Shown piece by piece: positions 9,982-20,693 of a DNA stretch of 64,000 nucleotides. Every line of letters starts with the position of its first letter. The first letter of the stretch is position 1. Where the stretch lies: assembly GCF_030247185.1 (NCBI RefSeq), contig NC_080572.1, forward strand, positions 299,881,656 through 299,945,655. The letters are read 5' to 3'. The stretch is from Malaya genurostris (Eukaryota; Arthropoda; Insecta; Diptera; Culicidae). Under the pieces are notes generated by a model. It worked only from the letters and a program-made list of their open reading frames with translations. It searched no databases and had not been told where the DNA came from. The position numbers were made by a program, and so were the translations under genes.

Positions 9982-10500
9982 TCATGGTCATGGTTATATG
10001 CATAACATAGAACTGTCTTGGTTTACCATAATTGGCCTAAACGCCGGACAGTAGAACTTTTTTATCTGTAAATTTATGGAAGAAAAAGGGCGTTTTCTGT
10101 CTTTTACCTCCTGTACAATATTTTAGCCGTTCTCTATAGGAATGATATAGAATTACTGAGAAAATCAGCTTTTGAACGAAATCCGAACATGTCTGTGAAA
10201 CTCTTGCGGTGAAAAACAATAATAGGCAGAACTGCTGTAGCAATCAGTAATCAAAATTTTTTGGTTGAATGTATTCACAAATCAGGTATCTTCTAGTTGA
10301 ACGTTACAAAAAAATCAAAAATCGAAAATTGGCTATTTTTTATTTCGACCTTTGTTGATTGAGTCTCAAATGACAATTATTATGAAATTATTTGACTGTT
10401 TTGAGGTTCGACTAAAAGCTAATAAAGTTAAATTTCGGACACCAAAATAATAGCAGTAAAAGAAAATTTACCCACAATTCTACAAAACCGGTTGATTATT
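9982..10500. other. Unassigned interval
   Basis: AT-rich sequence. A 68-codon minus-strand ORF at 10,037-10,243 has no recognisable features. 'ccaaaataatagcagtaaaa' at 10,442 may be the edge of the following transposon. Nothing else is supported. Confidence 0.3.
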
Positions 10501-10548
10501 TCAGAAAAATAGATTGTTCATTAAAAACAGTTTAATCTTTCTTCCCAT

Positions 10549-10916
10549 TACTTCTCGATCGGGCGAAGTTCTGAAGAGTTTGGTGGATTGGCGTATTTCA
10601 CCTCTTGTACCTTACACCATTTCAGAGCGAATTTCACAAAGTGACAAGCGGCCAAATCAAACCAAAACAAACGCTGAAGAGTTGTGGCTTCTGATAAATG
10701 GCAGACATACTTTCTTGTCCTTATTGATAGTATTGGGTTAAACCGAAATGTTCGTCCACAACTACGTATCGCCTACCAAATCAAATACTTCTTCGGAAAT
10801 TGAGACACCTTGTTTGTCCGGAAATGCTCAGCAACGGTGTCCCTTCACATTGCGGTATAAAAAGCCAGACCCAGAAGCTGTTTAAGATCTTCGACCGTGT
10901 ATATTTGGTTGCCCAT
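10549..10916 (-). pseudogene. DD37E transposase relic
   Basis: The minus strand reads, with stops, through the catalytic half of the same transposase family as 4994-5928. Segments include FPKKYLIW, then FDLAACHFVK, then ANPPNSSELRPIEK. The residues between the D and E motifs are fewer than 37, so a small in-frame loss has occurred. The helix-turn-helix half is absent. Stops are near 10,846 and 10,777 and after the PIEK motif. It is a dead copy, too diverged from the 5-kb element to be a recent duplicate. Confidence 0.75.
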
Positions 10917-11198
10917 TTTGGTACAAGAAAATTTCCCGAAAACAAATTGTGTAAAGCTTATTAGCACAACTTTTGCTGGTCATAACGTTTAGACCCCTTT
11001 TTCACTTAGTATGTCCATTTCACACAGAGAGATTGCGATTTAAGTTGTAAATGAAGTGAAAATCGAAAAGTGAATTTACAAAAAAGACTGATTATTCTAG
11101 TTCGTTTGATTATTTTGTAGACTAAACACGACATAATTTCGGACAACCTTGACCTACTGAGAAGAAAAACCTGTTAAAAACGTCTGGTTTCAAGTAAA

Positions 11199-11378
11199 AT
11201 GACCGAAGTACCTCGGGAACATTTCACCAAACAACGGCCACCGTCGGTTGCGGCGGCGGCGGCAGCTGAATCTACAAGCACATCTGGCTTCAATCAGCAC
11301 AAGAACCCGTCTGTCAACAGCAAATCAAAATGCAACATCTTTCGAAAGTGTAAACAGCTCTCCGCGAGGGTGCGTTAA
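11199..11378 (+). CDS. Candidate first coding exon, Ala/Ser-rich
   Basis: A 59-codon frame starts at ATG 11,199 in a favourable context (aaaATGacc). It begins MTEVPREHFTKQRPPSV, runs through six alanines, a Ser/Thr patch and a basic stretch (KSKCNIFRKCKQL), and closes at TAA 11,376-11,378. GC content is higher than in the surroundings, as in a coding island. A plausible splice donor, agg|gtgcgt at about 11,370, would let it continue into another exon. No domain is recognisable. It could be the start of a host gene or a chance ORF in a GC-richer patch. Confidence 0.35.
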   Translation: MTEVPREHFTKQRPPSVAAAAAAESTSTSGFNQHKNPSVNSKSKCNIFRKCKQLSARVR

Positions 11379-12007
11379 AGTGGCCACTTTCATCTCGAAA
11401 CAACTGAAACATGCTTATCTTGGATTGCATCTGAATGCGAGAAAGAAGCAAAAAAAAAAACACGGCGTGGTGTTAGGAGTTGGCTTTTGATAATACGGCG
11501 GTTCAGCTTTTCTCGTAGCGGTTCGTTCGTTTATTTGTTGTTCCTAAACATGTTTATACAAACCGTGTAGTGGGAAGGTATAGGAACAATAAACATACAC
11601 GAAATTGAGACAGTAACATTTTTTTCGGTGTGGTAAATGTAGTTTTTATTATTATTGCCTTCGGGAAACATGTTCTAGGATTCTTGGAGGTGAAAACATA
11701 TTGTGAATTTTCTTGATTGATAGAACAAATTTATTCATGATACCGTTTTGGAGCATTGACGAGCAATAAACAAGAGAAATATACATTTGGACTGCGCAAG
11801 ATAACATTGAGTCGATTCCTTTAAGTTACTGTGGCACCTCTAGTTCATAGAGCAGGATAGCGTTTTTATGTCGAAAATTTGTTCATTTAGTGATGAGAAT
11901 TTTGCTAGAATTCATGTACACAGCCAAAAATTATTAGGATGGAACGCGAAAGAAGATGACAAAAATTCTGCACACGCACGCTGAAGACTACACAGAACAA
12001 AGACTAG
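11379..12007. other. Unassigned interval
   Basis: Moderately GC-richer up to 11,520, then AT-rich. It could be intron of the preceding candidate. I see no repeat family or ORF that I can support. Confidence 0.3.
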
Positions 12008-12340
12008 TCCCGGGCCTCTCACAGAAAAGACGTGAATAGTTTCAAATCGTGTATATTGATGTTGAGAACAAGCCCAATACCAAATCTCATGACAATCTAT
12101 ACACTAGTGGTTGAATAACAGCTGATCGTGTCAGACGAGTTCTAGTTTTCATCAAGCTATGGAAAAAGACGAGTTTCGTATCGCTCCCCCGTATTCTTCA
12201 GACCTGGCCCCCAGCGACTATTATCTATTTCCAGACCTGAAAGGTTTCTCCAGGAAAAGAAATTTTCGTCGAATGCTGAGTTCGTTGCAGAAACGGAAGC
12301 CTATTTTGAAGGCCTTGACAAATCTTTTTGACTTTCTCTA
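12008..12340 (+). mobile_element. Mariner remnant (family of 37.7 and 57.2 kb)
   Basis: Starts at 'cccgggcctctcacag' and carries the C-terminal transposase signature PPYSSDLAPSDYYLFPDLKG (about 12,187-12,246), then RRMLSSLQKRKPILKALTNL. It is cut at about 12,335 by an end of the TIR repeat family. The N-terminal and central catalytic parts are missing. The same family occurs at 37,680-38,198 (minus) and 57,195-57,659 (plus). Confidence 0.75.
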
Positions 12341-12771
12341 TAGAAAGGTATTAGAATTGCTGGAAAAACCGACTTCCGAACGGAGCCTCTGAGACCCATA
12401 GTGTTATATACCATTCGACACAGTTCGACGAGATAGGAAAATCTTTCTCTTTCTCTCTCTGTGTGCACTTTTCGAAGATTTCGATTTCGCTCAATTTTCT
12501 CAGAGATGACTGAACCGATTTTAACAAACTTAGACTCGTTTGAAAGCTACTGTCTGTCCATTGATCAAGTTCTAAGATCAAATGTCTGTGACTGCTAGTT
12601 CCAAAGATATAATGGTATAAGTGACGTTACCGACAAAACGTATTGTTTTTTTTTACCGCGCAAGTTTCTCGGAGATGGCTGAATCGATTTCAAGTCTAGG
12701 TCCATTTGAAAGCTATTGTTAGGCCATTCATCAAGTTGGCTGTGACTGTTGATTCCGGAAATATGATTGTA
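12341..12771. repeat. Dispersed ~180-bp repeat units
   Basis: The element end (ctatagaaaggtattag) is followed by units containing 'ctcagagatgactgaaccga' and 'atttgaaagctattgttagg'. They supply the target for the next insertion. Confidence 0.6.
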
Positions 12772-13339
12772 CAGGGTCCGGCACTCGAAGTGTAACCAAT
12801 TAAAAAGGCCATAAATTCAGTTTGGAAAATTACTTTTACTTAATTCAAAGTACAAAATGTGTAAAAATAATACAAAATTCAGAATCAATTCACTTTTGCG
12901 TGATATGACCACCTTTTGCCTTGAGACGGTCAAAAAACGAATCGCAAGCTGTCCGAATGTGACTTGCAGGTGTATTTTGGCCCACTCGCGGACAATAACT
13001 TTTTTCAGCGCCTCGAGACTGGTGTATCTTTTAGTTCGGACTTTGCTCTCCAAAATGGCCCAAAGAGAATAATCCATTGGATTCGCATCTGGCGAATTCG
13101 AGAGCCATTGTGTGGACGTGATGAAGTTCGGAACGTTGTTTTTCAGCCATTCTTGGTTCACTCGAGCTTTGTGAGACGGTGCCGAGTCCTGCTGAAACGT
13201 CCATGGTCTACCACCGAAATGTTTGTCTGCCCACGGCTTCAAAGCAACCTCCAGAATACTTACCCGATAATATGTCGCATTTACCTTGACGCCAGGCTCG
13301 AAGGTCTGAAGTTGGTTACACTTCGAGTGCCGGACCTTG
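12772..13339 (-). mobile_element. DD37D (maT-like) deletion derivative
   Basis: Twenty-six-bp TIRs (caRggtccggcactcgaagt at the outer end; 12,772-12,797 and 13,314-13,339) with one mismatch, flanked by TA at 12,770-12,771 and 13,340-13,341. The 568-bp length is less than half that of a full element. The paralogous repeat at 12,610 (atggtataagtgacgttacc) shows what the empty site looked like. Ends and TA duplication are intact, so insertion may be fairly recent. Confidence 0.85.
12817..13313 (-). pseudogene. DD37D transposase, C-terminal half
   Basis: The frame reads FQQDSAPSHKA, then NSPDANPMDYSLWAILE. Thirty-seven residues separate the aspartates of QQD and PMD, the DD37D signature of maT-type transposases. 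The N-terminal DNA-binding half and the first catalytic aspartate are absent; the coding sequence starts just inside the TIR. The tail to the stop at 12,817 is poorly conserved after VTVREW-like residues. The protein could not cut DNA alone. Confidence 0.8.
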
Positions 13340-14369
13340 TATAAGTGAAGTATCCGACAATACACGTTGTTTTTTACCGCTCTTATATATAAGGGTGCTA
13401 ATAGTTGTGAATCACCTCTAATTTCGTAAAGTGCTAGTGCTCAAAAGTTTAAGCACCTCGAAAAAAGTCCCCTTACCCCTAACCCCAAGGCGGTTAAGGT
13501 TTGAACATTTTCGATCTTGAAAAAGCATCATTGAGGGAAGGGAGTACATGAAATCTCCGAAATCAAAAATTTTTTATGCCAAAAGTCTTAAAATTGCATG
13601 AAATGAGATTTAGTGTCACCTCAGAAAATTTTTTTTTTGGGAAAAATCCACTTTCTGCGACTTAAAAAAATTTTGATATTTTTCATTATTCAGAATTTGT
13701 GCGCAATTAATGCGATGGTGCGTAATTGTGTTTTACGTGGAACAGTGAAGTGAGTTTTGAATGTTGCACTCTAATTGTATATGCCAAACGAAGTTCGTTG
13801 TATCTTCCAACCTTTATTGCAACTGGTTGTTATTTTTTTCAGCTGAAGGCTATATTGAAAGAAAAAAAATTGTTCAAAACATAGCTTCGGATCAAGAAAA
13901 TAAAATCCTTCACTCGTAGTAGGCGGTTGCTTTTTTCTGTGGTTTCTTGTTATTTCACACGGAACGACCGAAATTAGCTCTGCACCGAATTCGTATGACT
14001 GTTTTTGAATTAATTGATTTCAACAAACAAAATTTCCAAAATAACTATAAAATTCGTTAAAATGGAGAATTTACTTTGCTGAAAAAAACTCTTATTTTTA
14101 GAGAATGAGTTTAGTTTGCGAATATCCTAGACACAAACCAGCAATATTTCAATTCAACACGAAATTCTCATTGACAACTAATTTTGTTATTAACAGCAGA
14201 AAATTTGTTTCTATTTATCTATCACCATCATTACTGAAGGACAGCACAAAGAACACATAAATGAAATTGGTTTTATTAACAAGTTTATTCGCTAGAAAAC
14301 TCATGAGAAGTGTCAAAGCAAAACAATCTATTGAAAAGCTAAAAAGGACAGTCTTGTTGAAACTGCTTG
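13340..14369. repeat. Repeat fragments and unassigned sequence
   Basis: 13,340-13,430 continues the repeat broken by the DD37D element. 13,540-13,640 is a fold-back family fragment. 13,690-14,369 is AT-rich and without a recognisable gene; 14,215-14,397 has an unconvincing small ORF. Confidence 0.5.
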
Positions 14370-14860
14370 CAAATTGCATCGTATTTATACCTGCCAATAT
14401 AGAAAATAGACTACCACGACTGAAATTTTTTTCGGTAGTAGTGTGCCATCTAGTGACTAGTAGTCATTACGGTGTTAACGTTTTTTCGGTGACAGAGCGC
14501 CATATAGCTGCAAATGGCAGAAACCAATTCAACCATTTATGTTGGCTGAAAACAACGTTCTATTTCTCAAATTCAACTACAAAATTAGTTGAATGGAAAT
14601 GAAGTGTGCCTTAGCTAAGAAATGACAGCACGTTTAATTGGTGAATTCAACTAAAAAAATAGCCTTTTCAACAAATATTTTATTATTATGAGGGGATTAG
14701 AATTAAAAAATCTAAATTAGCAAAAGTAAGATTTTTTTTAGTCTCAAAAAATAAATAAATAAAATCAGAAAATCAACTAATTTTTTCGCTGAAACGCTGA
14801 TTTCGGTCTTTCCGTGCATGGTATGTTTCGCTTGGGCTACGCCGTCCGGAGTACTGCTTG
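14370..14860. repeat. Direct duplicate, copy 1
   Basis: Matches 15,230-15,800 over about 430 bp, sharing 'cggtagtagtgtgccatcta', 'tagctaagaaatgacagcac' and 'gaattaaaaaatctaaatta'. This copy lacks the MITE found in copy 2, so it serves as the empty site. Non-coding. Confidence 0.8.
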
Positions 14861-14944
14861 TATTCGGTTTTTGCTTTCCGAGTGCTCAAAGAGTAAAAGA
14901 GAGTTGGATTCGCTGAGTCGAATGAAGAAAACAGTGATATAGAA

Positions 14945-15151
14945 ACATTTAGGGGTTTTGTTTGTTTGTGCAAAAAGCACATATTTTGTTTCTATTTCTT
15001 CGCGTTTCGCCTTCGGCTCATCAGTGCTTAAAGCAGTTCAAATTGAACTGCCATCTCGTGCCTAGCAGTTCAACTTAAACCGCTAAGCTTTGAATTTCAA
15101 TTTGAACTGCTTTAAGCACTGATGAGCCGAAGGCGAAACGCGAAGAAATAG
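14945..15151. mobile_element. Palindromic hammerhead-family insertion, copy D
   Basis: A 12-bp direct repeat agtgatatagaa flanks it (14,933-14,944 and 15,152-15,163). 14,992-15,047 and 15,096-15,151 are a perfect 56-bp inverted repeat, each arm carrying the core CTGATGAGCCGAAGGCGAAA on one strand. The left outer part (catttaggggttttg) matches the terminal sequence found after copy A. No GTC with a stem III partner is left, so the palindrome should fold as a plain hairpin rather than a ribozyme. Confidence 0.8.
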
Positions 15152-15229
15152 AGTGATATAGAAGTTTAAATTTTATGAAAAAGAAGTTTATGTTTCGTTT
15201 ATGTCTTTTTCTTCAATACAACACGGGAA

Positions 15230-15800
15230 GTCGCTATCGTATTTATATCTGTCAATATAGAAAAGACAACCGCGACTGCAAAATTATTTTCGGTAGTAGT
15301 GTGCCATCTAGTGGCTAGTAGGGTAACGGGAGTATTTTGGCCCACCTAACAAACTTTATGGATTTAATCAATGTTAAGTAACCCATGTTGCATCAATTTG
15401 AAGCTAATCACATTGAATTACCTATTGCGGAAGGGTTTTTCTAAGATATTACAAAATTTAGTGGATATTTTTACAAAGTGTGCCAAAATACCTCTGTTAC
15501 CCTAGGCAGTACAGTATTAACGTTTTTTCGGTGACAGTGCGCAGATGCCAATTCAACAATTCATGTTGGTTGAAAACAACATGTTACTTTTCTCATTCAA
15601 CTACAAAATTAGTTGAATGGAAATGGAGTGTGCCTTAGCTAAGAAATGACAGCACGTTTAATTGGTGTTTTCAACTGAAAAAATATCCATTCCAACTAAT
15701 ATTTTACCATTATTAAGGGAATGAGAATTAAAAAATCTAAATTAACAAAAGGAATTTTTTTAGTTGTCTAAAAAAATCAGAAAAATCAGAAAATCAACTA
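15230..15800. repeat. Direct duplicate, copy 2
   Basis: Second copy of 14,370-14,860, with the same order of blocks but interrupted at 15,321-15,502 by a MITE. The diverged sequence suggests an old duplication or two insertions of one family. Confidence 0.8.
15321..15502. mobile_element. 182-bp MITE with TA duplication
   Basis: The left end gggtaacgggagtattttgg and the right end are imperfect inverted copies over about 23 bp, flanked by TA at 15,319-15,320 and 15,503-15,504. The paralogous copy 1 has no insertion at this place. No ORF. The TA target suggests mobilisation by a Tc1/mariner-type transposase. Confidence 0.85.
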
Positions 15801-16336
15801 ATTTTCTCGCCAAAATGTTTATTTTGGTATTTACGAGTATTAAAACTCGTGTTTCACTTTATTTACAAACAGCGCTTCCCGTAAAAGAATAAACCATCGA
15901 TTTTACAGCAAAAACAATTGATTCACAATAAGATCTATGGCTTACAATACATTCTATTGTATCTTGACAAGGTTTTTTTCATTTCCAACTATTCAATATA
16001 TTGTTTCTACGATTCTACAATTGAATTTATTGTACACGTGGTGTTTCAAACAATATGCAAACTGTACATTTGATTGTTTTCCAAGAAAACATGTATGAGA
16101 AAATTTTATGTTTTGAATAGATACGATACTTAACAACTTGTACATTCTATTGTAAAAAGAATGTTCACACTTAATTGAATGGTGTATAACAATACATTAA
16201 AATATTTTGCAATGGTCAAAGCAAAATTGTGGAAGGTTTGGTAACAGCAAATCGTAATGTTTTTCTACAATATTTTTGTCGTGAATACGACTTACTTTAC
16301 TATGGGGTGCCTTTTTAGAATTTACCCTCTGATAAA
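15801..16336. other. AT-rich interval with short palindromes
   Basis: Repeated motifs tacattctattgta (near 15,945 and 16,140) and related acaatag runs occur in both orientations, suggesting a degenerate miniature element. No gene is seen. It ends at the LINE target duplication. Confidence 0.4.
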
Positions 16337-16349
16337 GTGATAAGTTTTT

Positions 16350-16658
16350 AAAGATCCCCGTGTTAAAGCTAAAAAGCCAAATTTAAAACCAAAAACTGTG
16401 CCTCCTGGTTTGTCAAATTCACAAACCAATCCAGGAACTAGCTCAAGAAAAGACAATAATCCAGTGGGCTCCATTTCACATTCACCAACAGGATTACTGA
16501 AATTTTCGGAAATTGTAGAATGGATTTTCGCTGCATTCAATATTTCTGAACCTCTAAAGACCATCATAACAGCATTCCTTCCAATAGCTAGAACTTTTTT
16601 GAAACAGTTATCAGCTCAATGGCCAGCTCTTTCAGGTTTTGTATCATTTGATGGATAA
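16350..16658 (+). pseudogene. LINE ORF1 C-terminal fragment
   Basis: The frame is open from the 5' junction of the insertion to TAA at 16,656-16,658, about 102 residues. It has a Lys/Pro-rich start, then a segment with SNSQTNPGTSSRKDN and a hydrophobic helix-like end (TAFLPIARTFLKQL). By position it is the end of the RNA-binding ORF1 protein of I-type elements, whose zinc knuckles would lie upstream in the missing part. It overlaps ORF2 by 8-20 bp, suggesting coupled translation in the intact element. Confidence 0.6.
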
Positions 16659-19600
16659 TTTATCATCCGCCGCAAATGATTCAATCACTGTCCTGCAGTG
16701 GAATTGTCGAAGCATCATGCCAAAACTTGATTCATTTGAAGTTTTGTTGCATAGTCAAAAATGTGATGTATTTGCTTTGTGCGAAACATGGCTTACATCA
16801 AACATAGCCTTAAATTTTAATGACTTTAACATTATACGTCTCGACAGAGACTCCCCGTATGGTGGAGTGCTTTTAGGAATTAAGAAATGTTATTCCTTTT
16901 ATAGATTAAACATTCCTTCGACTTCTAGTATAGAAGTTGTTGCTTGTCAAATAAACATTAAAGGAAAGGACATTTGCATTGCTTCGGTATATATTCCTCC
17001 AAGAGCTCAAGTTGGACAACGACAGCTTAATGAAATTGTCGAAGCCAAGCTTAATGAAATTGTGCTCCACGTTTGATTTTAGGAGATTTCAATTCGCACG
17101 GAATGATGTGGGGTTCCGTTTACAATGATAGCAGATCATCTCTAATATATAATATTTGCGACAATTTTAGCATGACGGTACTAAATATGGGTAGCATGAC
17201 ACGGATCCCAAGACCTCCTGCACGTCCAAGTGCATTAGATTTATCTCTTTGTTCGACTTCAATTCGACTAGATTGCACCTGGAAAGTATTTCCTGATTTA
17301 CATGGTAGCGATCATTTACCAATCATCATCTCAATTAGCAGTAACAAAGGCATTGCTAATTCAGTTAATATTCCATATGATTTGACAAAAAATATTGACT
17401 GGATTAAATACCAAAGTAATATTTCAAGTGTCTTAACTTCAATGGAAGAGCTTCCCCCACTTGAAGAATATGACTTCCTCGTTTGTTCGATTCTGGAGGC
17501 CGCAGAACAAGCCCAAACCAAACGATTTCTTGGTCCATCGTCTAACAGAAGACCTCCAAATCCTTGGTGGGACAAAGAGTGCTCAGATGCTAAACACGCG
17601 AAACAAAATGCTTTCAAGACGTTTTTAAAACGAGGAGGAGGAACTCCTCAGAATTTTGAAAAATTCTTGGTTTTAGAAACCAAGTACAAGAACATACTTC
17701 GGGTTAAGAAATGCAGCTATTGGAGACATTTTGTGGAAGGTTTGTCAAGAGAAACCTCAATGAGCACTCTTTGGAATACGGCCAGACGAATGAGGAATCG
17801 TAACGTAGGAAATGAGAGTGAGGAGTACTCGAATCGATGGATATTTGATTTTGCGAGGAAAGTTTGTCCAGATTCCGTTCCTACGCATAGCATTGTTAGG
17901 GAGTCTTCTTCAAATGATGATTCCATTGATAGCCCCTTTTCAATGATGGAATTTTCCATAGCACTCATGTCTTGTAACAATAACGCTCCTGGATTGGACA
18001 GAATTAAATTCAACTTGGTGAAGAATCTGCCCGACCTCGCAAAAAGACGTTTGTTGGAATTGTTCAACAAGTTTCTTGAGCAAAATATTGTTCCACCTGA
18101 CTGGAGACAAGTGAAAGTTATCGCCATTCAAAAGCCGGGGAAACCAGCTTCCAATCACAACTCATATAGACCCATTGCGATGTTGTCCTGCATCAGAAAA
18201 TTGTTCGAAAAAATTATTCTACGACGTCTCGACACTTGGGTCGAGACGAACGGTTTGTTGTCAGATACTCAGTTTGGCTTCCGTAGAAATAAAGGGACGA
18301 ATGATTGCCTTGCATTACTTTCGTCTGACATCCAAATTGCCTTCGCTCAAAAGCAACAAATGGCATCTGTATTTTTAGACATTAAAGGAGCATTTGATTC
18401 AGTTTCCATTGATGTTCTTTCAGACAAGCTCCACCAACATGGACTCCCAGCGGTTATAAATAATTATTTGCACAACCTTTTGTCAGAGAAACGCATGCAT
18501 TTTTCACATGGCGATTTGGCAACAATCAGAATTAGCTACATGGGTCTCCCGCAAGGCTCATGCCTCAGTCCGCTCCTCTATAATTTTTACGTGAATGACA
18601 TTGACAGCTGTCTAGTAACCCCATGTACACTAAGACAATTGGCAGATGATGGCGTGGTTTCAGTTACTGGATCCAAAGCTATTGATCTGCAAAAACCATT
18701 GCAAGATACCTTAGATAAATTGTCCGTTTGGGCTGTTCATCTTGGTATCGAATTCTCTGCGGAGAAAACAGAGCTGGTCGTCTTTTCAAAAAAGCATGAT
18801 CCCGCGCAACTTCAGCTTCATATGATGGGAAGAATAATCGAACAGGTTTTGACTTTCAAATACCTCGGGGTGTGGTTTGATTCCAAATGCACGTGGGGAG
18901 GACACATTAGGTATCTGATAACGAAATGCCAACAAAGAGTAAATTTTCTTCGAACAATAACAGGGTCTTGGTGGGGTGCTCATCCGCAAGATCTAATAAA
19001 ATTGTATCAGACAACGATACTTTCAGTGATGGAATATGGATGCGTTTGTTTTCGTTCCGCTGCAAATTCTCATATTATCAAACTTGAGCGAATTCAGTAC
19101 CGTTGTTTGCGAATTGCTTTAGGCTGCATGCATTCGACACATACAATGAGTCTTGAAGTTCTGGCGGGAGTTCTTCCATTAAAAGATCGATTTTGGGAGC
19201 TTTCATCACGCCTGCTAATAAGATGTGATGTGCTGAATCCCATGGTAATTAATAATTTCGAACGACTAGTCGAGCTTCGATCTCAAACAAAATTCATGAC
19301 AGTATATTTTAACCATATGTCACAGGAAATCAACCCTTCAAGATATATTCCTATCCGTGTCAGCATCCTAAGTGCCCCTGACTCAACTTTATTTTTCGAT
19401 ACATCCATGCAGCGTGAAGTGCGTGGAATCCCGGATCATCTACGCTCGACGGAAATCCCAAAAATATTTTCAAGTAAGTTCAGGCATATTGACTCTGAGA
19501 AAATGTTTTATACGGACGGATCGCGAATTGAAGAAGCGACAGGGTTTGGTATGTTCAACAATAATGTTTCGGCCTCATTCAAGCTTCAAGAACCTGCATC

Positions 19601-20354
19601 TGTTTATATAGCAGAGTTAGCAGCAGTTCATTATAGCTTGAATGTAATCGTCACATTATCTCCAAACCATTATTTCCTCTTCACAGATAGTCTGAGTGCA
19701 ATTGAAGCCATTCGCTCAAACGCTGCTGGCAAAAATGAACCGTTTTTCTTGGGTAAAATAAAACAGTGTCTGAACGACATATTGAATAATAATTATCTAA
19801 TCACAATAGTTTGGGTTCCGGCTCATTGCTCCATTCCAGGCAATGAAAGAGCCGATATTTTAGCCAAACGTGGTGCTATTGAGGGTGAAACTTATGAGAG
19901 ACCGATTGCTTTCAACGAATTCTATAGCGCGTCTCGCCAAAGAACACTTGCCAGCTGGCAAGCTTCTTGGGATAAAGATGATCTGGGTCGGTGGATGCAC
20001 TCAATTATTCCTAAAATATCGACAAAGGCATGGTTCAGGGGACTGGATGTGAGTAGAGATTTCATTCGTGTGATGTCCAGACTCATGTCCAATCACTACA
20101 CGTTAGATGCACATCTCCTTCGAATTGGACTTTCCGAGACTAATCATTGTGCTTGCGGCGAAGGTTACCGCGATATTGACCATGTTGTTTGGACATGCGT
20201 GGAGTTTCGTGATGTCAGATCTCAACTAATAAATTCCTTGCGTACCCAAGGTAGACTATCCAATGTCCCAGTTCGCGACATTCTTGCTTGTCGTGACCTT
20301 CCATACATGAAACTTCTTTATCATTTCATTAAATCCATTGGAGTTCCAATTTAA
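16639..20354 (+). pseudogene. LINE ORF2: endonuclease, RT, RNase H
   Basis: The polyprotein nicks the target, copies its RNA and removes the template. The likely start is ATG 16,651. The apurinic-type endonuclease spans about 16,690-17,330 (QWNCRS, CETWL, ILGDFNSHG, GSDHLPI). Reverse transcriptase spans about 17,980-18,880 (RPIAMLSCIRKLFEK, FLDIKGAFDS, GLPQGSCLSPLLYN, LADD). The usual aromatic before ADD is Leu here. RNase H (about 19,500-19,890) keeps D-E-D-D: YTDGS, AELAAVH, FTDSL, GNERAD. A CxC-x9-H-x4-C zinc-like motif lies at about 20,149-20,199. A single-base frameshift at about 17,062-17,070 separates the first 145 codons from the following 1093; no other break is visible. Confidence 0.9.
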
Positions 20355-20693
20355 ATTTTATTTTATGTTAAACTGTTTTCTCTTCCATGAGTTCAACCAA
20401 TAGCCAACTATAGGATATTGAATATAAGTGGTGAACTGATACAAACAATCCTGAAATAGTTATAAGATCATGTACAAAATAAATGTATTTTATTTAATGT
20501 AATTAAAATAGCAACTCGCTTGATAAAAACAGTGTTTAGATTAACTAATGAGTACCAACATACTAATATGATATTCGAAATGTATTAGGTTTAAACTACT
20601 ATGTATTGTGGATGCCACGGCGAAGAAAAACTTATGTATATTGCCTATGAAATAAACGTATTTATGAAAAAAAAAAAAAAGTGATAAGTTTTT

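Larger units (their letters stand above)
16350..20680 (+). mobile_element. I-type non-LTR retrotransposon (LINE)
   Basis: A 13-bp duplication gtgataagttttt (16,337-16,349 and 20,681-20,693) and a terminal A-run (20,667-20,680) define the insertion exactly at 4331 bp. It contains the tail of ORF1, a broken ORF2 with endonuclease, reverse transcriptase and RNase H, and a 326-bp 3' UTR ending gtatttatg-A(n). The 5' end falls inside ORF1, so it is 5'-truncated, as is common after target-primed reverse transcription. A second, shorter copy lies at 34,708-35,541. RNase H in ORF2 points to the I or related clades. Confidence 0.9.

Noticed and set aside
15003..15140. Functional hammerhead in the 15-kb palindrome
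   Set aside because: Core boxes exist on both strands, but there is no GTC with a stem III partner; the perfect inverted repeat would fold as a simple hairpin.
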